This document shows positions 7,951 to 14,695 of a stretch of DNA of 16,000 nt, piece after piece (the stretch's first letter is position 1; every line of letters begins with the position of its first letter). The stretch is from NCBI GenBank assembly GCA_021772295.1, contig JAJFMG010000147.1, positions 1-16,000 on the forward strand. The letters are read 5' to 3'. The DNA is from Chlamydiota bacterium (GTDB taxonomy: Bacteria > Chlamydiota > Chlamydiia > Chlamydiales > Simkaniaceae). Both the position numbers and the translations under genes were made by a program. Below the pieces are notes generated by a model. It did no database searches, was not told the origin of the DNA, and worked only from the letters and a program-made list of their open reading frames with translations.

Positions 7951-7986
7951 ATTGTCATGAAAGCATAATAATAACTTAGTGACAAT
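7951..7986. repeat. Inverted repeat ahead of amino acid permease gene
   Basis: ATTGTCA (7951-7957) and TGACAAT (7980-7986) are perfect 7-bp inverted arms separated by 22 nt, in the 187-nt gap between umuC and the permease gene. It could be an operator for the permease gene or a weak umuC terminator, but no U-run follows. I see no confident promoter and no clear Shine-Dalgarno in the gap. Confidence 0.3.
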
Positions 7987-8041
7987 ATAGAGCATTTTTG
8001 ATAGATTGTTTTGCCAAATTATTTAACTATTTGGGTTTACT

Positions 8042-9466
8042 ATGTCTTCCAATGGAAAAAGCAATCGAACGCTTAGTGTTTTTTTACTAGCAATGATCAA
8101 CGTTTCAGCTATTTGCAGTATTAAGAATTGGCCGCTGACCGCAGAATTTGGTTTTTCATCTATTTTTTACTTTATCATTGCAGCTCTTGCCTTTTTTGTG
8201 CCAATGTCACTTGTCTCTGCAGAGCTTGCCTCCGGATGGCCCAAACGTGGAGGAGTTTATGTTTGGGTAAGAGAGGCCTTTGGACATAGAAGCGCCTTTT
8301 TAGCTTCGTGGCTTTTTTGGATCAATAATGTAGTATGGTACCCAACTATTTTATCCTTTATTGCTGCAACAATTGCCTATTGCATAGACCCCGCATTAGC
8401 TCAAAATACGACCTATATGTTTAGTGTAATTTTTATCACATTTTGGGCAACTACAGCTGTTAATTTACGTGGAATGAAAACTTCTGGTTGGATTAGTACC
8501 ATTGGAGCTGTCTTTGGAACACTTATACCTGGAACTGTTATTATTGTGCTTGGATGTATGTGGTACTTTTCAGGTAAGCCGATTCAAATTGAATTTACAA
8601 TGGATTCCTTTCTTCCAAATCTATCAAGTCCTTCACAATTAGCGTTTTTAGCAGGAGTGCTTCTTGGTCTTGCTGGTATGGAAATGTCAGCTGTACATGC
8701 AAGAGAAGTAAAAGACCCAAGAAAAAATTTCCCAAAAGCAATCTTACTCTCAGCACTAATAATTATTGTTCTCTCAGTACTGGGAACTCTTGCCATTGCT
8801 ATTGTGATTCCACAGTCTGAAATAAGCTTAGTTTCAGGTGGATTAGAAGCAATTGCCTTCTTCTTAAGATCGTATGGACTTGGATGGAGTGTACCTCTTG
8901 TTTCCTTTTTGATTGCAGTTGGCGCTCTCGGTCAAATGAGTACATGGACAGTTGGACCGACCAAGGGTTTACTTGCTGCAGCTCAAGATGGGGACCTTCC
9001 ACCAGTACTACACAAAATGAATAAGAAAAATATGCCTGTTGCAATGATGATCTTCCAAGGGATCTTTGTATCAATTTTAGCAACAATATTTTTACTTATG
9101 CCAGATATTAGTGCATCGTTTTGGTTGCTTCTTGCTCTTACATCTCAACTTTACTTGCTTATGTATGTACTTATGTTTGCTTCTGCTATTCGACTCAGAC
9201 ATAAAAGTCCTAATGTAGACAGACCATACAAAATTCCAGGAGGATTGCCAGGAATTTGGATCGTAGGTGGCGTTGGATTCCTAAGCGCATTAGCTTGTAT
9301 TATTCTCGGTTTTTTCCCACCAGAACAGATTGAAACAGGAAACAGTACATTTTATGTATCATTCTTACTGATCGGAATGGTCACCATGTGCCTAGCGCCA
9401 TATATTATTCTGAAATTCAAAAAACCATCTTGGAATGAAGTCAAAACGCCTGATTTTGAAGATTAA
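8042..9466 (+). CDS. Amino acid permease, APC superfamily (GadC/XasA-like antiporter)
   Basis: This 474-residue membrane protein has about 12 hydrophobic segments. The N-terminus (MINVSAICSIKNWPLTAEFG) matches the first helix of the glutamate:GABA antiporter branch (GadC/XasA, YjeM-like) of the APC superfamily. GWPKRGGVYVWVREAFG and NNVVWYPTIL are conserved signature stretches, and GLAGMEMSAVHAREVKDP is the typical helix-6 motif with its following loop. The C-terminal acid-gating plug of E. coli GadC is not evident; the protein ends shortly after the last helix, so an acid-resistance role is not implied. Chlamydiae and Legionella use such permeases to take amino acids from the host, which fits here. 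The substrate is unknown. The ATG at 8042 is the first start at the conserved length, though the Shine-Dalgarno is poor. A strong hairpin follows the stop codon. Confidence 0.9.
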   Translation: MSSNGKSNRTLSVFLLAMINVSAICSIKNWPLTAEFGFSSIFYFIIAALAFFVPMSLVSAELASGWPKRGGVYVWVREAFGHRSAFLASWLFWINNVVWYPTILSFIAATIAYCIDPALAQNTTYMFSVIFITFWATTAVNLRGMKTSGWISTIGAVFGTLIPGTVIIVLGCMWYFSGKPIQIEFTMDSFLPNLSSPSQLAFLAGVLLGLAGMEMSAVHAREVKDPRKNFPKAILLSALIIIVLSVLGTLAIAIVIPQSEISLVSGGLEAIAFFLRSYGLGWSVPLVSFLIAVGALGQMSTWTVGPTKGLLAAAQDGDLPPVLHKMNKKNMPVAMMIFQGIFVSILATIFLLMPDISASFWLLLALTSQLYLLMYVLMFASAIRLRHKSPNVDRPYKIPGGLPGIWIVGGVGFLSALACIILGFFPPEQIETGNSTFYVSFLLIGMVTMCLAPYIILKFKKPSWNEVKTPDFED

Positions 9467-9471
9467 ATTGA

Positions 9472-9495
9472 TGAGCAAGAGAGTTTTCTTGCTCA
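9472..9495 (+). terminator. Hairpin after amino acid permease gene
   Basis: A perfect 9-bp stem (TGAGCAAGA / TCTTGCTCA) with a 6-nt loop begins 6 nt after the permease stop codon. The following bases are AT-rich (AATATCTAC) but lack a U-run, so termination may be inefficient. The hairpin also lies where transcripts of the decayed gene on the minus strand would end, so it could once have served both. Confidence 0.5.
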
Positions 9496-9496
9496 A

Positions 9497-9823
9497 ATAT
9501 CTACTCAACCAAGTTTCAATAGTAGTTGAAAAAAAGGAGTCCAATTTGATTCCGTGACCAACTACTATAAGCGCTTTTTGAAAAGAATGCATACCAGAGA
9601 GTTGTTCCATTTTAGATGAGCTTTTAACTTCAATCGCAACAAGTTTTCTCCCTTTTTTGAGAATAAAATCGACCTCTTCATTTTTTCTCTAGTAGTACGC
9701 CTCTATTTGTTTTCCACGTATGCTATTTAAAATGTATACACCGACATCAGACTCAGTAAGCCTTCCCCAAAATTCCTTGTCGCTTTTTGCTTCCTGGAAG
9801 GTTTTTATACTGAGTGATTTCAC
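9497..9823 (-). pseudogene. Decayed 3' fragment of a DUF4143-type AAA ATPase gene
   Basis: On the minus strand one continuous frame from about 9823 reads KTFQEAKSDKEFWGRLTESD, then LNSIRGKQIEAYY, then a TAG stop (9691-9689), then RKNEEVDFILKKGRKLVAIE, VKSSSK and finally FFSTTIETWL. This matches the C-terminal half of prokaryotic ATPases with a DUF4143 nuclease-like domain, where EVDFIL...AIEVKS is the conserved restriction-endonuclease-like motif. At the TAG the family normally has Trp (YYWR), so one TGG-to-TAG change explains it. The N-terminal AAA domain with its Walker motifs is absent; the frame meets a TGA at 9826-9824 and then the mgtE end. The frame also runs past the usual end into the permease gene, suggesting a lost stop. 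These ATPases are often mobile or horizontally spread, so this looks like the stump of an old acquisition. Confidence 0.75.
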
Positions 9824-9827
9824 TCAG
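9810..9827. repeat. Short hairpin downstream of mgtE
   Basis: CTGAGTG (9810-9816) and CACTCAG (9821-9827) form a 7-bp stem with a 4-nt loop, 24-41 nt past the mgtE stop codon on the minus strand. An ATACTGAG copy recurs at 9807-9814 and 9829-9836. No U-run follows on the minus strand, so it is at best a weak mgtE terminator. It coincides with the left edge of the pseudogene homology and may mark a deletion junction. Confidence 0.3.
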
Positions 9828-9850
9828 AATACTGAGGAAAATCACAAAAT

Positions 9851-10831
9851 TTAGAGAAGCCACCATGTTGCAATTGAAAGATATAACGCTGTTGTAAAGA
9901 CATCAGCAAACATCAGAACAACAGGACCTGCTGCAACTTTAGGATCCCAGTTTCTTTTATGAAGTATAATTGGAACAAGCGCTCCGAAAGATGCTGAGAA
10001 AAAGATCCCAAATAATATACCTATTCCTATGGTAAGAGCAGGTCCTATCCCTTGCCCCCAACAAAGAGAGAGTAACCCAACTGAGACAGCGGATGTAACA
10101 GATAGTAAAAGTACTACTTTTAGTTCGGAGACAACTCTTTTAAGAGCTGCTTTCATCCGAAGCGATTTTTTTGGAAGTGACTGCATACTTTGTGTCATCG
10201 ATTGCATAGAAATTGATTCAGAAAGAGTTAGTAGCAGCGGAATAAACATAGCTAGAATAATTACTTCTGATAAAACAAGCTCATAGACTCTAGAAATAAT
10301 AGCGCAAGAGATTCCCCCAAAGATATTACATGTAATCCAAGGCATACGGCTTTTGTAGCTTTTGAAGGGGCTTACCTTTTTTTTATCTTCAATCACCATA
10401 CCAATGAGTTGAAAAACATCGCTCCTTCTTTTTTCTCTAGCGACGTCAACAGACTCCTCTAAGTAGAAATCAACATCAATCACACCAACAAATTGTTTGT
10501 CCTCATTAACGACAGGTAGAGCTAGAAGCCGATTCGATTCTAGGAGCTCAATAGCCTTTTGGAGTTTTTGATCGGAGGTTAAAGATACGATGGATGTAGA
10601 CATAATCTTTTTTATGGGAGCACTAGGATCATTTAACAAAAAAGCTCTAGTGGGAACGTAGCCCCTTAATTTTTCTTCAGAGTCTAGCACATAAAAATAG
10701 ATGATCTTTAGGTCAATTTTCTTTTTTCGGATTCTTTTAAGCGCATCTTCTATCGTTTCATCAATGTATACGATTGTATCTACTTTTCGAACGAATTGGG
10801 ATATAGGTTTTGAAAGGTCTTTGTTACTCAT
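9851..10831 (-). CDS. mgtE: MgtE-like magnesium channel lacking the N-terminal domain
   Basis: This is a 326-residue protein. Residues 20-70 and 74-128 form a CBS pair, the cytoplasmic Mg2+ sensor, followed by the connecting helix. Residues 160-326 form the five-helix channel domain. MgtE proteins usually have about 450 residues and begin with an alpha-helical N domain of roughly 130 residues that precedes CBS; it is missing here. The start is firm: ATG with AGGAGAG about 8 nt upstream. In the channel part, WDPKVAAGPVVLMFADVF keeps the Asp (Asp310) that binds Mg2+ in the pore of Thermus MgtE. The usual GGNAGxQS motif after helix 2 reads SESISMQS (204-211), so only the Gln-Ser is kept. Function as a Mg2+ or other divalent-cation channel is likely but not certain. 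It is divergent from the next gene. Confidence 0.85.
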   Translation of the reverse strand: MSNKDLSKPISQFVRKVDTIVYIDETIEDALKRIRKKKIDLKIIYFYVLDSEEKLRGYVPTRAFLLNDPSAPIKKIMSTSIVSLTSDQKLQKAIELLESNRLLALPVVNEDKQFVGVIDVDFYLEESVDVAREKRRSDVFQLIGMVIEDKKKVSPFKSYKSRMPWITCNIFGGISCAIISRVYELVLSEVIILAMFIPLLLTLSESISMQSMTQSMQSLPKKSLRMKAALKRVVSELKVVLLLSVTSAVSVGLLSLCWGQGIGPALTIGIGILFGIFFSASFGALVPIILHKRNWDPKVAAGPVVLMFADVFTTALYLSIATWWLL

Positions 10832-10975
10832 TTATTACTCTCCTAAAGTCTTAGAATCTACCCTAGAATCTGTTTAATATCAAACCAATCTGAAGATGCT
10901 TCGATTAAATGTATTTCAAAAAATATTTTTTTGAGATAGGTTGTTCTCCAGCAATTTAAAGTAAGCAGGTCAAAT

Positions 10976-11965
10976 ATGAGATTTAATATGAAGTCAGTTT
11001 TTTTGTTTCTTGTTGGAATCAGTTCATCGTTATTTGCATCTGAAGATCTTCTGATGAAATTCTCTGAAGATAAATGGAAATTTGAATCTAAGTACGAAAC
11101 CGAACAATTCGAGACCTATCTCTATACAATCGAGGGAGAGTCTATTAACAATTGGACAGAGATACTTACAACAACAAGAATGCCACGTATCAATATTACT
11201 TTACAGAGCTATTGTGCAAATGTCCTCTCTTCAATACAAAGTGATTACCCTAATGTGAGTATTGATTATCAAATAATTGATAAAGGTAGAACTTCCTTTT
11301 TTTTTGAGTGGTGGATCGAAAACCAAAGTGAGAATCCGCAACATAATTGGATAAGGGTTGTAAATGGGGAAAATAATACTTTTGTAATCTGCTACTCATC
11401 AAAAAAAGCAGATGCTATAGACTTTGAGTTAAAAGAGTCAATTGTCAATGCGAAAATACTCGATCTTTGTAGACTTAATGTTAAAAACGAATGTGCATTG
11501 TATACATCCTATTCTAATCAAATGTTTTCATTTAAAATTCCTCAAATATGGACATATATGGACTCATTTCAGGAATCATTAGAGGCCGGTACAGTTTTTA
11601 CACATGTTTTTTTACTACCTGAAGAAAACGGAGTTATAGTTATTGAAGATTTTCCAAATAGTCAAAATTCATCGACCTATGAATTTTTAAAAATGGAATT
11701 GGAAACCGTTCGTAAAAACAGCACGAATTCAATCCATGTGGTAAAAATGAAAAAAGAAGATGGAAGTCAAAGCGTTGGCGTTGTTTTTGATCCCCAAAAA
11801 GTATCTGATGTGAACAATATAAAAAAATTTAGCGCATACTATAATTATGCAAATAGAGCGATTAAGTTTACAGCAAGTGCAAGTTCAAGTATGTTTGAGG
11901 CTTATCTTCCTCTTTTTAAAACAGCTTTCTTAAGTCTAAAATCAAAACCTTCTGAGCTAAAATAA
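10976..11965 (+). CDS. Secreted protein of unknown function, possibly two PsbP/DcrB-like domains
   Basis: This is a 329-residue protein. Residues 1-21 are a signal peptide: Arg2 and Lys6, a hydrophobic core SVFLFLVGISSSLF, and a likely cut after Ala21 (LFA-SED). There is no lipobox Cys and no later membrane segment, so it should be periplasmic or exported. I do not recognise a family with confidence. The second half (from about residue 180) reads MFSFKIPQIWTYM, then alternating strands, and ends RAIKFTASASSSMFEAYLPL before TAFLSL, the layout of PsbP/DcrB-type folds. The first half (about 25-165) has a similar rhythm around NWTEILTTTR and may be a diverged copy. The start is ATG with AGG 7 nt upstream; an in-frame ATG 12 nt later is an alternative that keeps the signal peptide. 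The methyltransferase gene follows after 80 nt. Confidence 0.7.
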   Translation: MRFNMKSVFLFLVGISSSLFASEDLLMKFSEDKWKFESKYETEQFETYLYTIEGESINNWTEILTTTRMPRINITLQSYCANVLSSIQSDYPNVSIDYQIIDKGRTSFFFEWWIENQSENPQHNWIRVVNGENNTFVICYSSKKADAIDFELKESIVNAKILDLCRLNVKNECALYTSYSNQMFSFKIPQIWTYMDSFQESLEAGTVFTHVFLLPEENGVIVIEDFPNSQNSSTYEFLKMELETVRKNSTNSIHVVKMKKEDGSQSVGVVFDPQKVSDVNNIKKFSAYYNYANRAIKFTASASSSMFEAYLPLFKTAFLSLKSKPSELK

Positions 11966-12010
11966 ATTTAAAATACATGTTTACCACCTGTAATTCAAAC
12001 CTAATTTTCA

Positions 12011-12039
12011 TTGCCAATAACTAAGCATTATTCTATAGT
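12011..12039 (+). promoter_or_regulatory. Sigma70-like promoter of methyltransferase gene
   Basis: TTGCCA (12011-12016) and TATAGT (12034-12039) are separated by exactly 17 nt, the best housekeeping promoter match I see in the window. The predicted start, seven bases past the -10 element, is the A of the methyltransferase ATG at 12046, which would give a leaderless mRNA. This agrees with the absence of a Shine-Dalgarno. Confidence 0.5.
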
Positions 12040-12045
12040 TTTAAC

Positions 12046-12804
12046 ATGAACGAAAAAAAAACCACCTCCTGGAATAAGGTTGCTCCTTGGTATGACAATT
12101 TAGTTTCTACAAAGGGCCACTACTATCACAAAGAAGTGATACTCCCCCATTTAATCCCTCTTATCTATCAAAAGAAAAAGATCAGCATTCTAGATCTTGG
12201 CTGTGGTCAAGGGATATTATCGAGATGTCTAAAGAAGGATAGTATCTACTATGGAGTTGATATTGCTTCAGATTTAATAGAGTCGGGTAAGAAGAAACGC
12301 ATTTCTTCTTCGCATCATTTTTACCCTCTGGATGCTACTGGAAAACTCGATTTTGATAAAAAAGATTTCACACATGCAACGCTTATCCTTGCTTATCAAA
12401 ATATGGAAAATCCCAAGCTTGCGCTTATGAATGCAAAGCGCCACCTAAAAGAAGATGGTAGCCTTATCATGGTAATCAATCATCCATGCTTTCGTATTCC
12501 TAAACATAGTTTTTGGGAAACGGATAGAAATGGGCAAAGATATCGTAAAATTGATCGCTACTTAAGTCCCTTTGAAGTCGAAATCGAAATGAATCCAGGA
12601 AAAGATAATTCTGAGAAAACCATTTCTTTTCATTATTCCCTTTCCCAGATATCTTCCGATTTAAAGGAAGCCGGATTTGCCATTACCTCTATGCATGAAT
12701 TATGTTCCAATAAGAAAAGTGTTGGAATCAAAGGGGAAACAGAAAATTTTTCTCGCAGAGAATTTCCTCTTTTTTTAACAATAGAAGCAAGATGTGTGAC
12801 ATAA
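12046..12804 (+). CDS. Class I SAM-dependent methyltransferase
   Basis: This 252-residue soluble protein has a Rossmann-type methyltransferase domain. Motif I is ILDLGCGQG (48-56), binding S-adenosylmethionine, and YGVDIA (69-74) holds the acidic residue that contacts the ribose. HATLILAYQNMENP follows as the motif IV region, and the motif after it, INHPCFRIPKHSFWETD, is a characteristic stretch of a widespread uncharacterised bacterial group. That group also shares a YRKIDRYLSP segment and an SFHYSLSQISSDLKEAGF C-terminal helix. The methyl acceptor is unknown; small molecules or quinone-like compounds are possible because the fold is shared with UbiE-type enzymes. The next Met is too far inside to be a start, so ATG 12046 is firm despite lacking a ribosome site. 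It precedes glmS by 41 nt and may be co-transcribed with it. Confidence 0.85.
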   Translation: MNEKKTTSWNKVAPWYDNLVSTKGHYYHKEVILPHLIPLIYQKKKISILDLGCGQGILSRCLKKDSIYYGVDIASDLIESGKKKRISSSHHFYPLDATGKLDFDKKDFTHATLILAYQNMENPKLALMNAKRHLKEDGSLIMVINHPCFRIPKHSFWETDRNGQRYRKIDRYLSPFEVEIEMNPGKDNSEKTISFHYSLSQISSDLKEAGFAITSMHELCSNKKSVGIKGETENFSRREFPLFLTIEARCVT

Positions 12805-12845
12805 AGACCACTTCCATTAGCGTGATTTGAAATTAGGATCGGTGT

Positions 12846-14693
12846 ATGTGCGGAATTTTTGGTTATGTAGGAACAAAAAACTCGAATAAAGATAAAAAAA
12901 ATCCTGTATCTGTTTGTTTAGAGGGATTAAAGAGTCTGGAATATCGTGGATATGATTCTGCAGGAATTGCAGGTGTATTTAACGGCAAACTTCTCTCTTG
13001 TAAATCTGCTGGAAAAATTCAGTCCCTGCAAGATGCTATTTTATCTAATGAATTAAAACTTGATATTGCAATAGCTCATACAAGATGGGCAACTCATGGG
13101 AAGCCCACTGATTTAAATGCGCATCCCCATCTAGATCAAGATGATTCTGTTGCCATTGTTCACAATGGGATTATCGAAAATCATGACTCTCTTCGAGATA
13201 TGCTTATTGAGAAAGGGTTTACTTTTCAGTCCGATACGGACTCTGAAGTAATAGCTCAACTCATTTCTCACTACTATAAAGGTGACATTCGGAAAGCTGT
13301 GCTTAAAGCGATTAATATTTTGCAAGGATCACTGGCAATAGCTGTAATTCATAAGAATCACCCACATGAAATTTTAGCTGCAGCAAAAGAGAGTCCCCTT
13401 GCAATTGGTGAAAAAAATGGAGAGTATTTTCTTTCTTCTGATCCCAATTCTTTTAAAGAAGAATCTCTGAATGTCTTTTATTTACAAGAAGGAGAAGTCG
13501 CTATTCTAAAAGATGGTGGCGTGGAAACCTACAACTCTCTTGGTGATCCTATTACCAAACTCAAAGAGTTAGCCTCTTTTTCTAAAACAAGAGTTACCAA
13601 AAATGGATATGAGCATTTCATGCTCAAAGAAATCTTTGAGCAACCTGAAACTATTCAACATACACTTCACAACAGGTTGAAAGAAGATTTTGGGACTGCT
13701 GTTTTTGATTCGATTTCCCTATCTCCCCATGAGTTGCAGTCTGCAAATCGCATTTTGCTACTTGCCTGTGGAACTTCTTGGCATGCAGCATGTATTGGCG
13801 CTACCATGCTCGAAAGTATTGCAAGAATTCCAACTGAAGCGCATATCGCATCTGAATTTAGATACACGAATCCAATTATCTCCGAAAATACTCTTGTAAT
13901 TGCGATTAGCCAATCTGGAGAAACTGCAGATACCATAGCCGCTGTTCGTGAAGCAAAGGCTAAGGGCTCAAAAGTCATCTCTATTTGCAACGTAAAAAAC
14001 TCTACCCTAGCTCGAGAATCTGATAGCACATTGTTTTTAAGAGCGGGACCAGAAGTGAGCGTCTGCTCTACAAAAACATTTACATCTCATTTAACAGCTC
14101 TTGCTCTTTTTACTTTATATATGGCAAGGCTTCGGCATATGGGTAAAGAAGAGGGAAAAGTCTTTATTCAGGGACTGAAAGAACTTCCAACTAAAGTTGA
14201 TCGCATCTTATCTCAAGAAAAAGTTATTGCAAAGTTTGCCAAGAAATATGCGAAATTCGATAACTTTTTCTTTTTGGGACGTCAGTATATGTTCCCAACA
14301 AGTCTTGAAGCTGCTTTAAAGCTCAAAGAAATCAGTTATTTAAGCGCGATGGCATATCCTGCTGGTGAAATGAAGCATGGGCCTATAGCTCTTGTAAATC
14401 CAGATCTCGCTGTAGTTGGACTTTGTGGAAATGCTAAAACGCAAGATAAGATGATTTCCAACCTGATGGAGGTTAAGGCTCGTGGTGGCACCATTCTAGC
14501 TTTTGCTCCTAAAGGATATGAACCGATAAAAACAATTACAGATGATATCATCTGGCTGCCAATAGCCTGCGATGAGTTATCTGCTATTCTCTATTCAGTA
14601 GGTACGCAACTTTTTGCATATCATATTGCTAAACTTCGTGGAACGGATATTGATCAACCGCGTAACTTAGCAAAGTCTGTGACAGTTGAGTAA
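12846..14693 (+). CDS. glmS: Glutamine--fructose-6-phosphate aminotransferase (isomerizing), GlmS
   Basis: GlmS converts fructose-6-phosphate and glutamine to glucosamine-6-phosphate, the entry step to UDP-GlcNAc for peptidoglycan and lipid A, in the cytoplasm. The 615 residues match the usual length (E. coli 609). Cys2, the glutaminase nucleophile after Met removal, opens MCGIFGYVG. HTRWATHGKP and HNGIIEN bind glutamine. Two SIS sugar-isomerase domains follow, with ISQSGETADT and CSTKTFTSH phosphate-binding loops, YPAGEMKHGP with the ring-opening His, and the C-terminal tail PRNLAKSVTVE carrying the active-site Lys. Every catalytic element is present. The start is ATG with AGGAT about 7 nt upstream. 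Only 41 nt separate it from the methyltransferase gene, too short for a glmS ribozyme. The tail and the MEVKAR segment closely resemble chlamydial GlmS. Confidence 0.97.
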   Translation: MCGIFGYVGTKNSNKDKKNPVSVCLEGLKSLEYRGYDSAGIAGVFNGKLLSCKSAGKIQSLQDAILSNELKLDIAIAHTRWATHGKPTDLNAHPHLDQDDSVAIVHNGIIENHDSLRDMLIEKGFTFQSDTDSEVIAQLISHYYKGDIRKAVLKAINILQGSLAIAVIHKNHPHEILAAAKESPLAIGEKNGEYFLSSDPNSFKEESLNVFYLQEGEVAILKDGGVETYNSLGDPITKLKELASFSKTRVTKNGYEHFMLKEIFEQPETIQHTLHNRLKEDFGTAVFDSISLSPHELQSANRILLLACGTSWHAACIGATMLESIARIPTEAHIASEFRYTNPIISENTLVIAISQSGETADTIAAVREAKAKGSKVISICNVKNSTLARESDSTLFLRAGPEVSVCSTKTFTSHLTALALFTLYMARLRHMGKEEGKVFIQGLKELPTKVDRILSQEKVIAKFAKKYAKFDNFFFLGRQYMFPTSLEAALKLKEISYLSAMAYPAGEMKHGPIALVNPDLAVVGLCGNAKTQDKMISNLMEVKARGGTILAFAPKGYEPIKTITDDIIWLPIACDELSAILYSVGTQLFAYHIAKLRGTDIDQPRNLAKSVTVE

Positions 14694-14695
14694 GT

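Noticed and set aside
9392..9610. 72-codon minus-strand frame as an intact small gene
   Set aside because: It is the in-frame tail of the DUF4143 remnant starting at an internal Met and running into the permease gene.
10029..10286. 85-codon plus-strand frame inside mgtE
   Set aside because: Antisense shadow of the mgtE channel region with low-complexity Ser/Thr composition and no start signals.
10917..10935. A/T-only inverted repeat between mgtE and the secreted-protein gene
   Set aside because: Consists of A and T runs only; could form by chance and lacks context for a terminator between divergent genes.
12805..12845. glmS ribozyme or other riboswitch upstream of glmS
   Set aside because: The gap is 41 nt, far too short for the ribozyme, and contains no matching structure.
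13667..14029. 120-codon minus-strand frame within glmS
   Set aside because: Antisense to a fully conserved region of GlmS; no family match or ribosome site.
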